This document shows, one piece after another, positions 27,857-37,200 of a stretch of DNA of 64,000 nt (the first letter of the stretch is position 1; every line of letters begins with the position of its first letter). Location: the NCBI GenBank assembly GCA_013001595.1, contig JABDMH010000106.1, positions 1-64,000 of the forward strand, written 5' to 3'. The DNA comes from Saprospiraceae bacterium (GTDB lineage: Bacteria; Bacteroidota; Bacteroidia; Chitinophagales; Saprospiraceae). The notes beneath the pieces are model-generated. The model was not told where the DNA came from. It made no database searches and saw nothing but the letters and a program-made list of their open reading frames with translations. The translations under genes were made by a program, and so were the position numbers.

Positions 27857-30800
27857 CTGTCGAGATGTGAATGTAAGCGTGGATGCTTTTGGCACGGCCA
27901 GTTTTGTACCAAGGGACCTAATTACCAATGTGGCCACTGGCATAGATACCGTTGAAGTGCGGATCTACAATGAACTGGATTTGCTGGTCTTTGGACCATT
28001 TAGGGTGTCTGTAGATAGTACTATCAGCGTAGCAGCATGTGCCTATATCGATCGCAGCCTCAAGGGGTTGATCAGTAGTGACCTAGGTGCTTGTTGGTCT
28101 ACCTTAAGCTTTAAGAAGACAGCTGGACCGGTTATTTTGGGGCGCACTTATGACGTATACTGCTATGATCCACTTGCACATGGACCCGATTCACTCCCTA
28201 TGGTCGTTAATGCTTGCGATCCACGGAATACAACCCCAGCTTTTGTCGCGGACTGGATTGAGGTTTTTGATTGTGATGAGGGTGTGCAGGATACTGCCAA
28301 ATTGATATTTCGTGAATGGGAACTTTTTGACAAGGACGGACGACGTGGACGGGCTTTTGATACCATCGTTGTGTTTAACATCCCGGAAATTACTGTCACC
28401 AACATCTACTGTGCACAGGGAGACACCATCTATTGCAGCAATCTAGATAGCTTAGTTGGACCTTACATTTCTATTCCTGAAATGCCGATGGTAGGTGGTG
28501 CTTGCATAGACATTCCCTTGATTGAATTTACCGACACGGATGGAGACGGTATCCTAGAAATATCTGGTCAACTTTTTGATAGCAAATGTGGACTGAATGT
28601 ACATATAGACACTGAGCGTTCTGATGTAGACTGTGCTACACAATACCGCATCACACTTGATCTCAAGCAGAATTGCTATGGAGCTCCGCAGACCACATGT
28701 ACGGTACCGGTGCCTGCAGGTATGCTGCCCAACGTTATGGAAAGCGTTGTTCCAGGGTATTGGCGTTGTGTATTCTGGATCATTGACTTGGACACCTTGG
28801 CTCCAACCATGCACTGTAAAGATCCCGTTTTATTTTCGGGGGCATTTGATCTGGCGTATTGGGTGTACACGACCGAAGGAGATGCATCCATTGATTACAC
28901 ATGGGATCCTTATCATCTGATTTTGTCAGGAAACGACGCTGGCGGGACAGATTCTATTGCAGAAGTGTGCCTAACGGTATCTAAAGATACGGTGATCACC
29001 TTCAGCTATGAATATCAATCTCAAAATTCTGACGCAGGAAATGATCCCTTTGGATATGTGCACAATGGAGCCTTTTATCAGCTTACTAAAGGGGATCTTG
29101 TGAACGAACCAGGTCCAGTCATACAGACCGGATATCGCATCGTGGAATTAAGGGCAGGAGATACCTTTTGCTTTTCGCAGCGCTCTACCAATGGCATGTC
29201 AGGTAGGGCCATCACCACCATCAAACCCTTAACCATTGTTTCTACGAGTGGCGATCTCTGTGTGGCTCATTCCTATATCCCCGACGTCTATGTCCAAGAT
29301 GATTGGTCTGGAATAAAAACCGTCAAGGCTACCGTGCCTGGATATGGCACCTATGTATTGGATTACAATGCAGACAAAGATTGTTACGAATCTCATGAAA
29401 GGGTAGCACTACCTCATTCAGCCGATCTCTACAAAGTACACTATGAAGCATCGGATAGCTGCCATAACCTAACCATCGATACTTGCTATATGCTTGTCAA
29501 AGATAGAACCAGACCTACTGCAGTGATTGACAAGGGGGTGACCGTAAGTTTATCGGGAAAGAAAGTCTGGCTGGATGCCGAATCACTTAATGAAGGAAGT
29601 ACGGACAACTGTGATCTTAATATGATCGTAGTCCGCCGGGCTGATTGGTATGAGGCTTGTGTAGACCTATGTGACAGTCTTGTGCCGGTCTGCGTGACTG
29701 AGCATCATGACACCTTGTGGAAGTCTATTCTTGAGGTGGATAAGGATATTGATGAAGTGGAAGCACATTACAATGAGGTATTGTGGAACTGGAGGGAAGA
29801 TCAACGACCATGTTCCAATCTATTGTATAACGCCTGGATGTATGATCTGATCAAATATGGAACTTTGCATTGCAAGGATGCCTATTTCGATCAAGAAGAT
29901 GAGGTGATGAAAATGATTCAAGCATGTAGTGAAGATGTACGAGATTATTTCGAACCCGTTCTGTTGCATCCAGATCCATATGAGACAGAAAGTGAGGTCA
30001 CTCCTGAAAATGACTTTAGGTTTGATGATCGACTCTTTGACCTGTACCAACAAATTGGAGGTGGTTGGAGCGATGAGGTCCCTTTCGACTGTAGCGATGC
30101 TTGCGGTGCTGTGATCGTCGAAGTCCTGGTCATGGACTACTGGTGCAATTGGTCAAAAGCGTGGACGAATGTTTGGGTGGAAGATAAGACATCAGCCAAA
30201 GTAGTGCAAGAAGTCGAAGACATTGACATCACTTGTAAGATTTATAAAACACCTAAATACCAGATTGAAAATCAAGATCATCCACTGAGTATAGCGTCCT
30301 TAGTCGACTTGGCTAAAGAAAAAGACGCAGATGCCTTAGGGGCCCTGGATGCAATATTCGGTGGTTACCAGAAAGTTTGGGAGGGCCCCTATGGCAATTA
30401 CTTGGATGTAGATGGGACACCAGTAGAAACACGTATACCATTCGTTGATTCTGCTTGTTATTGTCGCTTTGATAGTGTTAGAAGGACGTTGATTTATGAT
30501 GAACACCTGGGAGAATCCTACTGGAAGATCGATACGGTCTATGATTGTGGTTATGATGAGTTGAGGGATACGTTTAATCAGGGATTGGTGTTGGCAAATT
30601 GTGCTGGCCTGGTAGATTGTAGTCAGGATATTTGGTGCGATATTGATCACTGTGGCGAAGGATATCTCTATCGGACATTTAAGATATGGCAGGGTTGTCC
30701 TCCAAATTTTTATTCCGATTCAACGGTACCTGATTCAATCAAGCAGGCACACATTCCCGATACGATTGTAAGGAAACAACGGATCAGAATCTATAATGAA

Positions 30801-32210
30801 TGCCGGTTGGAAAAGGAGTTTTTTGATGTTCCTATTGATCAGGAATTGCAATCCTGCGGCATTGTGTATGATGAGGATGGTAGTGGCAATGTAGGTGGAG
30901 ATCTGCATCCTGACTATGCAGGCTGGATGACATATCGCTTCGATGACGATTGCCGTCTTGTAGGCATTGCCTATGAGGATTATGTGTTCAAGATCATCGG
31001 AGGTGATGAAGGGTGCTATAAAATCCAAAGGACTTGGTACTATATGGATTGGTGCGAAGGTCAACCCACGGATAAATTCTGGTATAATAACACAGCACTA
31101 GATGTCGATAGCTGCGTCCAATTCTTATTGCTATATGACACGTTGCCTCCTCAATGTTTTATCCAGGGACCAGTCGAAGACGGAGACACCATTGAGACAG
31201 GTGCCTGTGCCTATGATTTTGAGGCTATGGTGTGGTTTGAGGATGCCTGCGGGATAACCAGATACAATTGGCAGCTGATCGATGTGACGGATCCTGCCAA
31301 TCCGACAACCATCGATCAAGGAGCCGACCAAGTAGACTCTCTATCAGCAATGATCTCCTCTGATGATTTGCTACCGGGCACCTACAAGCTAAAGGTTGAG
31401 ACTACTGATGAATGCAACAATGAGGGAGTATGTACTTACAGTTTTACAGTGAAAGCGGTCAAAAAACCTACTGCCATCTGTCTGACAATAGTGACGGCCA
31501 AACTAAATCCCATGGATTTGGACCAAGATGGGGTGATTGATACCGCTATGATTACTATTTGGGCAAATGAGATAGATCAAAGCAGCAGTTGGATTTGTGA
31601 GGATACAGCAATTGAGCTGCGTTTAGAACTCTTAGATGGCATCGAAGATGATGTACTGGGAGGCGAAGCCGACAGTTTGACCTTAGGATGTGTACATGTT
31701 GGCAACAATAGCGTGCGGATGTGGGTCATCAGTCATCCCAGTGGTACTTACGACTATTGTGATGTAAATGTGATTGTTCAGAGTGATGGAAGCGGCTGTA
31801 ATTTCACGGATCCCGTAGAAAGCAAACCTCAATCCTTTGAAGTTAGTAATAGAATTGGCAAATTCCCAGTGCGAAAACCTGAGCTTCCCCTTGATCTATT
31901 CCGGGGTAGTGCTCCAGCTGATGTCAATACCAGTCACGGTATTGTTGATGAGTTTGAGCTTATGCAAAATTATCCCAATCCATTTAGGGATCAAACGACA
32001 ATCGAGTTCCATCTTCCTGCATCAGGCCAGGTTTCCCTATCTGTATTTGATCTGACCGGTAAACTTGTATTTGAGCGGGAGGGAGATTTTTCCAAAGGAC
32101 TTAATAGGGTCGTTTTGTCTAAGGATCAGATTAAAAATGGAGGCTTAAAGTATTATCGGGTGAGATCGGGAGAATACGTGGAGACCAAACGAATGATCGC
32201 CATTGAGTGA
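27786..32210 (+). CDS. Giant Cys-rich secreted protein with type IX secretion sorting domain
   Basis: 1474 residues. Signal peptide MARLLLFSLGILMATQLHG, a long Asp/Thr/Cys-rich extracellular part, and a C-terminal T9SS type-A sorting domain (QNYPNPFRDQTTIEFHLP ... VFDLTGKLV ... KRMIAIE). The middle has short blocks that recall Ig-like or HYR-type adhesin repeats (for example DTLAPTMHCKDPV, KDRTRPTAVIDKG and DTLPPQCFIQGPV, each opening with a D-x-x-x-P pattern), but no enzyme motif is seen. It is likely secreted through the outer membrane and kept on the surface or released. Closest in style to giant Saprospiria adhesin-like proteins; function unknown. Followed by a terminator. Confidence 0.85.
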   Translation: MARLLLFSLGILMATQLHGQAVPNCRDVNVSVDAFGTASFVPRDLITNVATGIDTVEVRIYNELDLLVFGPFRVSVDSTISVAACAYIDRSLKGLISSDLGACWSTLSFKKTAGPVILGRTYDVYCYDPLAHGPDSLPMVVNACDPRNTTPAFVADWIEVFDCDEGVQDTAKLIFREWELFDKDGRRGRAFDTIVVFNIPEITVTNIYCAQGDTIYCSNLDSLVGPYISIPEMPMVGGACIDIPLIEFTDTDGDGILEISGQLFDSKCGLNVHIDTERSDVDCATQYRITLDLKQNCYGAPQTTCTVPVPAGMLPNVMESVVPGYWRCVFWIIDLDTLAPTMHCKDPVLFSGAFDLAYWVYTTEGDASIDYTWDPYHLILSGNDAGGTDSIAEVCLTVSKDTVITFSYEYQSQNSDAGNDPFGYVHNGAFYQLTKGDLVNEPGPVIQTGYRIVELRAGDTFCFSQRSTNGMSGRAITTIKPLTIVSTSGDLCVAHSYIPDVYVQDDWSGIKTVKATVPGYGTYVLDYNADKDCYESHERVALPHSADLYKVHYEASDSCHNLTIDTCYMLVKDRTRPTAVIDKGVTVSLSGKKVWLDAESLNEGSTDNCDLNMIVVRRADWYEACVDLCDSLVPVCVTEHHDTLWKSILEVDKDIDEVEAHYNEVLWNWREDQRPCSNLLYNAWMYDLIKYGTLHCKDAYFDQEDEVMKMIQACSEDVRDYFEPVLLHPDPYETESEVTPENDFRFDDRLFDLYQQIGGGWSDEVPFDCSDACGAVIVEVLVMDYWCNWSKAWTNVWVEDKTSAKVVQEVEDIDITCKIYKTPKYQIENQDHPLSIASLVDLAKEKDADALGALDAIFGGYQKVWEGPYGNYLDVDGTPVETRIPFVDSACYCRFDSVRRTLIYDEHLGESYWKIDTVYDCGYDELRDTFNQGLVLANCAGLVDCSQDIWCDIDHCGEGYLYRTFKIWQGCPPNFYSDSTVPDSIKQAHIPDTIVRKQRIRIYNECRLEKEFFDVPIDQELQSCGIVYDEDGSGNVGGDLHPDYAGWMTYRFDDDCRLVGIAYEDYVFKIIGGDEGCYKIQRTWYYMDWCEGQPTDKFWYNNTALDVDSCVQFLLLYDTLPPQCFIQGPVEDGDTIETGACAYDFEAMVWFEDACGITRYNWQLIDVTDPANPTTIDQGADQVDSLSAMISSDDLLPGTYKLKVETTDECNNEGVCTYSFTVKAVKKPTAICLTIVTAKLNPMDLDQDGVIDTAMITIWANEIDQSSSWICEDTAIELRLELLDGIEDDVLGGEADSLTLGCVHVGNNSVRMWVISHPSGTYDYCDVNVIVQSDGSGCNFTDPVESKPQSFEVSNRIGKFPVRKPELPLDLFRGSAPADVNTSHGIVDEFELMQNYPNPFRDQTTIEFHLPASGQVSLSVFDLTGKLVFEREGDFSKGLNRVVLSKDQIKNGGLKYYRVRSGEYVETKRMIAIE

Positions 32211-32254
32211 TCTAAGCGCTCAACATGCAAAGAATTAAACCAAAGCGTTACACC

Positions 32255-32297
32255 AAGAACTCTTTTCTCTAAAGTGAGGAAGGAGTTCTTTCATTTT
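32255..32297 (+). terminator. Probable terminator after the giant T9SS gene
   Basis: AAGAACTC pairs with GAGTTCTT (32255-32290), with a mostly paired inner stem (TTCTC/GAGGAA), then TTTCATTTT. The rest of the 301-base gap holds only the signal-peptide-like ORF at 32448. Confidence 0.65.
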
Positions 32298-32447
32298 GGT
32301 TACCGTCAATTTGAGTGGCAATCAATTGCATCTCCATCCTTATTGCTACAAATGGGATATGTTGGATGACTACTATTTTGCCAATAGTTTTTGTCTTCAT
32401 TAGGTAGTTGAGGATCAAACCATTTCTTACCACTTTTATTATTTCGA

Positions 32448-32519
32448 ATGAAATGGTCACATATTTTGATCATCGTGATTTTAGTATTTTGTTCAGCAAA
32501 TGCTCAGATAAATGCATAG
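32448..32519 (+). pseudogene. Orphan signal-peptide ORF (23 codons)
   Basis: ATG at 32448 encodes a well-formed Sec signal (MKWSHILIIVILVFCSANAQ, cleavage after ANA) and then stops three codons later at 32517-32519, overlapping the SGNH gene start in another frame. It looks like the 5' end of a decayed or frameshifted secreted-protein gene, or a leader peptide. Confidence 0.35.
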
Positions 32520-33261
32520 ACGAAGATTTTTAACGGATGCTGGTTTGATATCCACGGCCGTCTTAGGTGGCACCTCAGCATTTTCTCGACTAAATGGAGA
32601 GGATGCACCGACCGTTCCCACAGGGTTGCGCATTTTGTTTCAGGGAGATTCCATTACTGATGCTGGCAGAAATAGAGGGAACTACTATGCCAATGCCGAC
32701 AGTGGCATGGGTGGAGGATATGTCTATCAAATTGCAGCCGACCTTCTGGGAGGTAACCCTGAAGCAAATCTGCAGTGCTTTAATAGGGGCATCAGTGGAC
32801 ATAAGGTATTTCAACTGGCCGACCGCTGGGATTTGGATTGTCTGGCACTAAAGCCTGATGTTCTCAGTATTTTGATCGGGGTCAATGACTATTGGCATAT
32901 GCTGGGAGGGCGCTACGACGGCTCCGTTGCGGTATATGAAGGGGATTTTGCAGAGTTGCTAGAACAGACAAAGAAGGCATTGCCAGAGGTGCAATTGATG
33001 ATCGGTGAACCATTCGCTGTGGCGGGAGGTACTGCCATTGATGATCAGTGGGATGCTTTTGACGGATACCGTGCAGCTGCTGAGCGAGTGGCCAAGGAAT
33101 TTGATGCAGCTTTTATCCCATATCACCAGATTTTTGCTGATGCATTGGCTCACGCACCTGCGGACTATTGGTGTCCGGATGGTGTTCACCCTTCGATGGC
33201 AGGGGCCCATCTCATGAAAGAGGCGTGGTTGAAGGAGTTCGAAAGACTCATGAAATCATAG
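32512..33261 (+). CDS. SGNH/GDSL-family hydrolase with twin-arginine-like signal
   Basis: 249 residues. N-terminus RRRFLTDAGLISTAVLGGT resembles a Tat signal. Block I is ILFQGDSITD with Ser47 as nucleophile, block II GISGHKVFQLADRW, block III GVNDYW, and block V DGVHPSMAGAHLM with Asp and His. All four catalytic positions are present, unlike the 2677-3561 protein. Likely a periplasmic esterase acting on acylated sugars. No neighbour defines the substrate. Confidence 0.88.
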   Translation: MHRRRFLTDAGLISTAVLGGTSAFSRLNGEDAPTVPTGLRILFQGDSITDAGRNRGNYYANADSGMGGGYVYQIAADLLGGNPEANLQCFNRGISGHKVFQLADRWDLDCLALKPDVLSILIGVNDYWHMLGGRYDGSVAVYEGDFAELLEQTKKALPEVQLMIGEPFAVAGGTAIDDQWDAFDGYRAAAERVAKEFDAAFIPYHQIFADALAHAPADYWCPDGVHPSMAGAHLMKEAWLKEFERLMKS

Positions 33262-33268
33262 GCTGAGA

Positions 33269-33276
33269 CATTTTTG
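33269..33276 (+). promoter_or_regulatory. Near-consensus -7 element before the 33308 gene
   Basis: CATTTTTG differs from TAnnTTTG at the first base and lies inside the 46-base gap between the SGNH gene and the next start. Confidence 0.3.
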
Positions 33277-33307
33277 CAGACATTAGTTGATAAATAATAA
33301 GATAAAC

Positions 33308-33739
33308 ATGACGATAAAGCAATTAATAAAATTGGAGGATAAGGCATCTGAGGTCTGGGTCGTTAGTCCTGCTTTGCATTGGGATACGGAAAATCAAGCT
33401 TTTTCAGAGCTGGTCAGTGTAAACCTCGGGGAGAAAACGAAGTATCGATATATTGTGCCTGCTACTCGACAAATCGAGAAAAATCTCAGAGTCTATAAGA
33501 AATTATACAATGTATCTGACCAAGAGGTGGCCAAGAATTTCCTTTTTCTTCCTGAGTCGGATTTTAACCCCTTTATTCCTGAAAGTGCCATTTACGATGC
33601 CTCTTCAGATTGTATCGCATGTTCAGCACCAGGAATGGTCGATGGAACTGATGTAATCCGCTATGATGAGGCTACATCCAAGAAGATGGCTGCATCATTC
33701 AAGAAAGTTTGGAAGAAATACAAAAGGACCAACCCTTAG
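33308..33739 (+). CDS. Small conserved-looking protein of unknown function
   Basis: 143 residues from MTIKQLIKLEDKASEVW; an ATG seven codons earlier (33287) is also possible and would lie only 10 bases after the -7-like box. Soluble, no signal peptide or membrane segment. The sequence WVVSPALHWDTENQAFSELVSVNLGEKTKYRYIVPA reads like a beta-strand-rich start and the tail is basic (KKVWKKYKRTN). I do not recognise the family. Confidence 0.65.
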   Translation: MTIKQLIKLEDKASEVWVVSPALHWDTENQAFSELVSVNLGEKTKYRYIVPATRQIEKNLRVYKKLYNVSDQEVAKNFLFLPESDFNPFIPESAIYDASSDCIACSAPGMVDGTDVIRYDEATSKKMAASFKKVWKKYKRTNP

Positions 33740-33810
33740 AGCGTTTTGTGCAGATCTCTCAATAGGGGTTCGACCTCCCACATTTCTTGGGATATTTGAT
33801 GCCATTCAAG

Positions 33811-33818
33811 TATCTTTG
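33811..33818 (+). promoter_or_regulatory. Bacteroidota -7 element at the start of the metal-efflux operon
   Basis: TATCTTTG is an exact TAnnTTTG match followed by C. It ends 5 bases before the GTG start at 33824, so transcription would begin at or next to the start codon. A TTG lies 21 bases upstream of the element. Confidence 0.55.
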
Positions 33819-33823
33819 CGATT

Positions 33824-34219
33824 GTGAAAGAAGGCTTTTCCATATTTTTTGCTATCTATTTTCTTTTAGGTGGGCTCTTCCCGAATGCTGATTTCGGTCA
33901 ATTAGCCCATATCCCTGAGGCAATAGCTCACTTCCAAGAACATCAACGAGAGGCACAATTAAAACGTGTTGATTTTTCTATCCTTTCTTTCATTCAAGAT
34001 CACTATAGTGATCCCGATGGTCATGAGCATGACGATCAGACTTCTCATGATCAACTGCCTTTGCAACATGTACATCAAACCGTTCAGCTCGTGCACCTGC
34101 AGGTGCAGGTTGCCTTTGTAGACTGGTTGTATCCTGCGGTATCTGAAGAAATTATTTTTTATCGAGTACTGACTTCTGAAGATTTTCGCGTAGGCATTGA
34201 TCATCCTCCCGCCTCTTAG
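33824..34219 (+). CDS. His-rich small exported protein of the metal-efflux operon
   Basis: 131 residues from a GTG codon. Signal or anchor segment MKEGFSIFFAIYFLLGGLFP, then a central Asp/His cluster (DPDGHEHDDQTSHDQ) and HVHQTVQLVHLQVQV. The His/Asp cluster could bind divalent metal in the periplasm. It lies 54 bases before czcA, the usual position for such small proteins in Bacteroidota cation-efflux operons. Confidence 0.7.
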   Translation: MKEGFSIFFAIYFLLGGLFPNADFGQLAHIPEAIAHFQEHQREAQLKRVDFSILSFIQDHYSDPDGHEHDDQTSHDQLPLQHVHQTVQLVHLQVQVAFVDWLYPAVSEEIIFYRVLTSEDFRVGIDHPPAS

Positions 34220-34273
34220 CAGATCACCTTTCTGTATTTTCTCTTTTTCTAGCACTTTTTAAACCAAGATGCG

Positions 34274-37200
34274 ATGTTTGATCGTATTGTACATTTTTCG
34301 ATACATAATAAGCTGATTATAGCCATATTCATAGCTGTACTAATCGGTGTCGGCGTCTATTCCGTGACCCATCTATCTCTGGATGCAGTGCCAGATATTA
34401 CCGATAATCAAGTCCAGGTGATCACTTCATCTCCAGATCTATCTGCACAGGAGGTGGAACGTCTGATCACTTACCCATTGGAAATGCAGATGGGAAATAT
34501 TCCGGACCTCAAAGAGATACGTTCTATTTCACGTTTTGGTCTTTCTGTTATTACAATCGTGTTCCAGGAACATGTGGACATTTATTGGGCTAGGGAACAG
34601 ATTAATCAACGCATTCAGAATGCCAGAAGTGAAATTCCCATTGAACTAGGATCCCCGGTCATGGGACCGATTTCTACTGGTTTGGGGGAGGTATATCAAT
34701 ACGTCATTTATCCGGAAGAAGGATATGAGGATCAGTATGGCCCAACAGAGCTGCGTAGCATCCAGGACTGGATCATTAAGAGACAATTAGTCGGGGTGCC
34801 AGGTGTGGTCGAGGTGAACAGCTCCGGCGGTTATGTCAAGCAATTTGAGATCGCACTTAATCAAGACAAGTTGAAAGCTTTTGGACTTTCGCTAGATCAA
34901 ATCTTTACCGCGGTAGAGCAGAATAATGCAAATGCAGGCGGGTCCTATATTGAAAAGAAGAACCAAGTGTTTTTTATCCGCGGAGAAGGCATGGTCGAGT
35001 CTTTAAGGGACTTGGAAAACATCGTCGTCACCACGAGGAGTGGAGCACCCGTCTTGATCAGGCATTTGGCAAATGTTCAATTGGGGCATGCTCCAAGATT
35101 CGGTGCGATGACGATGAACGGAAAGGGAGAAGTGGTGGCAGGTCATGTAATGATGCTCAAGGGCGAGAATTCCATGGAGGTGACAAAGAATATTAAGACC
35201 AGGATTGAACAGATCAAAGAAACATTACCGGAGGGAGTTGTACTGGAACCTTTTCTAGATCGATCGGATCTTGTAAATCGTACTTCGCATACAGTTGCCA
35301 AGAATTTGATTGAAGGAGCACTGATCGTGATATTTATCCTAGTGTTATTATTGGGCAATTTCCGTGCTGGTTTGATCGTGGCATCAGTCATACCCATCAG
35401 TATGTTGTTTGCTGTCAGCTGTATGCAATTATTCGGTGTTTCAGCGAACCTGATGAGCTTGGGAGCTATTGATTTTGGATTGATCGTCGATGGGGCCGTT
35501 ATCATGGTGGAAGCCATTTTACATAGAATTCAGCTGAGGCCTCGGGAGTCATCACTTTCCCCTCAGGAAAAGGAGACAGAGGTGTACCATGCCGCTTCGA
35601 ACATTCGTACTTCAGTGGCATTCGGAGAGATTATCATTTTAATTGTCTACGTGCCGATATTCTTCTTGCAGGGGGTTGAAGGTAAGATGTTTATTCCCAT
35701 GGCACAGACCGTAAGTTTTGCCATTCTAGGTGCTTTCATTTTATCGCTGACCTATGTACCAATGATGTCTGCTTTATTTCTCAAAAATGCCAAGGTCAAG
35801 GACAATAGTTTTTCAAATAGAATTATGCATTTCTTGTATGAGGCCTATGCACCGCTTCGAGATTTTTGCTTCCAATTTAGGTACTGGGTGCTGGCACTGA
35901 CGCTTGGGCTGTTTATTTTTAGCTTATGGATTTTCTCAAAGATGGGTAGTGAATTTATACCCACATTGGAAGAAGGGGACTTCGCATTGCATCAGATACT
36001 TCCTCCAGGAAGTTCCATTTTAAAGAGTGTGGAGGTGTCTGCCAAACTTCAAGATATCCTCACCAGTAAATTTCCGGAAGTGGAAAAGGTGGTTACAAAA
36101 ATCGGGACTTCAGAAATACCATTTGATCTCATGCCACTGGAGGCCGGTGATATTTTTGTGATTTTAAAACCCAAAGACCAGTGGGTTACTGCAGATAATA
36201 GGGAGGATATGTTTTCAGCTATGGAGACGGAATTGGAGAAGTATCCCGGTGTTAATTATGAATTTACCCAACCGATCCAAATGCGTTTTAATGAATTAAT
36301 GACCGGGGTGAGGCAAGATATTGCCATCAAGATTTATGGAGAAGATTTAGGTGTTTTGGTGGAAAAGGCACATGAAGCAGTATCGATTTTGAATACGATT
36401 TCAGGTGTGGGGGATATTAAGGTGGAGCCAACGGCAGGTCTGTTGCAAATGGTGGTGGACTATGATCGGGCGAAAATGGCTAAATATGGTATTTCGATCG
36501 GTAAAGTTAATGATATCATTAAAGCGTCTTTTGGTGGCAAAACTGCAGGTAAGTTTTATGAGGGCGAACGTCGATATAATGTGGTTGTTCGCTTGAGGGA
36601 AGCTGAACGACAGGATATTAGGAGTCTCCGTGCGATGCATGTAGATCTGCCGAGTGGTGGATATATTCCTCTATCAGAACTTGCAGCCATTAGCTTGGAG
36701 GAGGGGCCTACTCAGATATCACGAGATGATACGAAACGAAGGATTGTGATTGGAGTAAATGGTCGTAACCGTGATATTGCATCCTTGATCGCTGATATCA
36801 AATCATATTTCGCTGAACATCTCGACTTGCCACCAGCTTACTACGTTCAGTATGGTGGTCAATTTGAAAATTTGGAGCGGGCACAATCGCGGTTGATGAT
36901 AGTTGTACCCTTAGCTCTATTGCTAATTTTCCTGCTACTGTATTTTACATTCCACTCTCTTAAGTATGCCTTATTGATTTTTACGGCCATACCATTATCA
37001 GCGATTGGCGGTATCTGGGGTCTATACTTTCGTGGAATGCCATTTAGTATCTCGGCGGGTGTTGGATTCGTAGCGCTGTTTGGCGTAGCCGTACTCAACG
37101 GAATTGTCTTGGTTGCCTACTTTAATGAATTGCGCCAGAAGAGTGACCTTGATCTGAGAGAAGTAATTAGGAAGGGCACAAAGGTAAGGTTAAGACCGGT

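Noticed and set aside
32269-32460. 63-codon minus-strand ORF in the gap after the giant gene
   Set aside because: Starts across the terminator region and has no recognisable features.
33765-33782. tRNA T-arm-like GGGGTTCGACCTCCC
   Set aside because: No matching acceptor, anticodon or D arm nearby; the stem pairs poorly.
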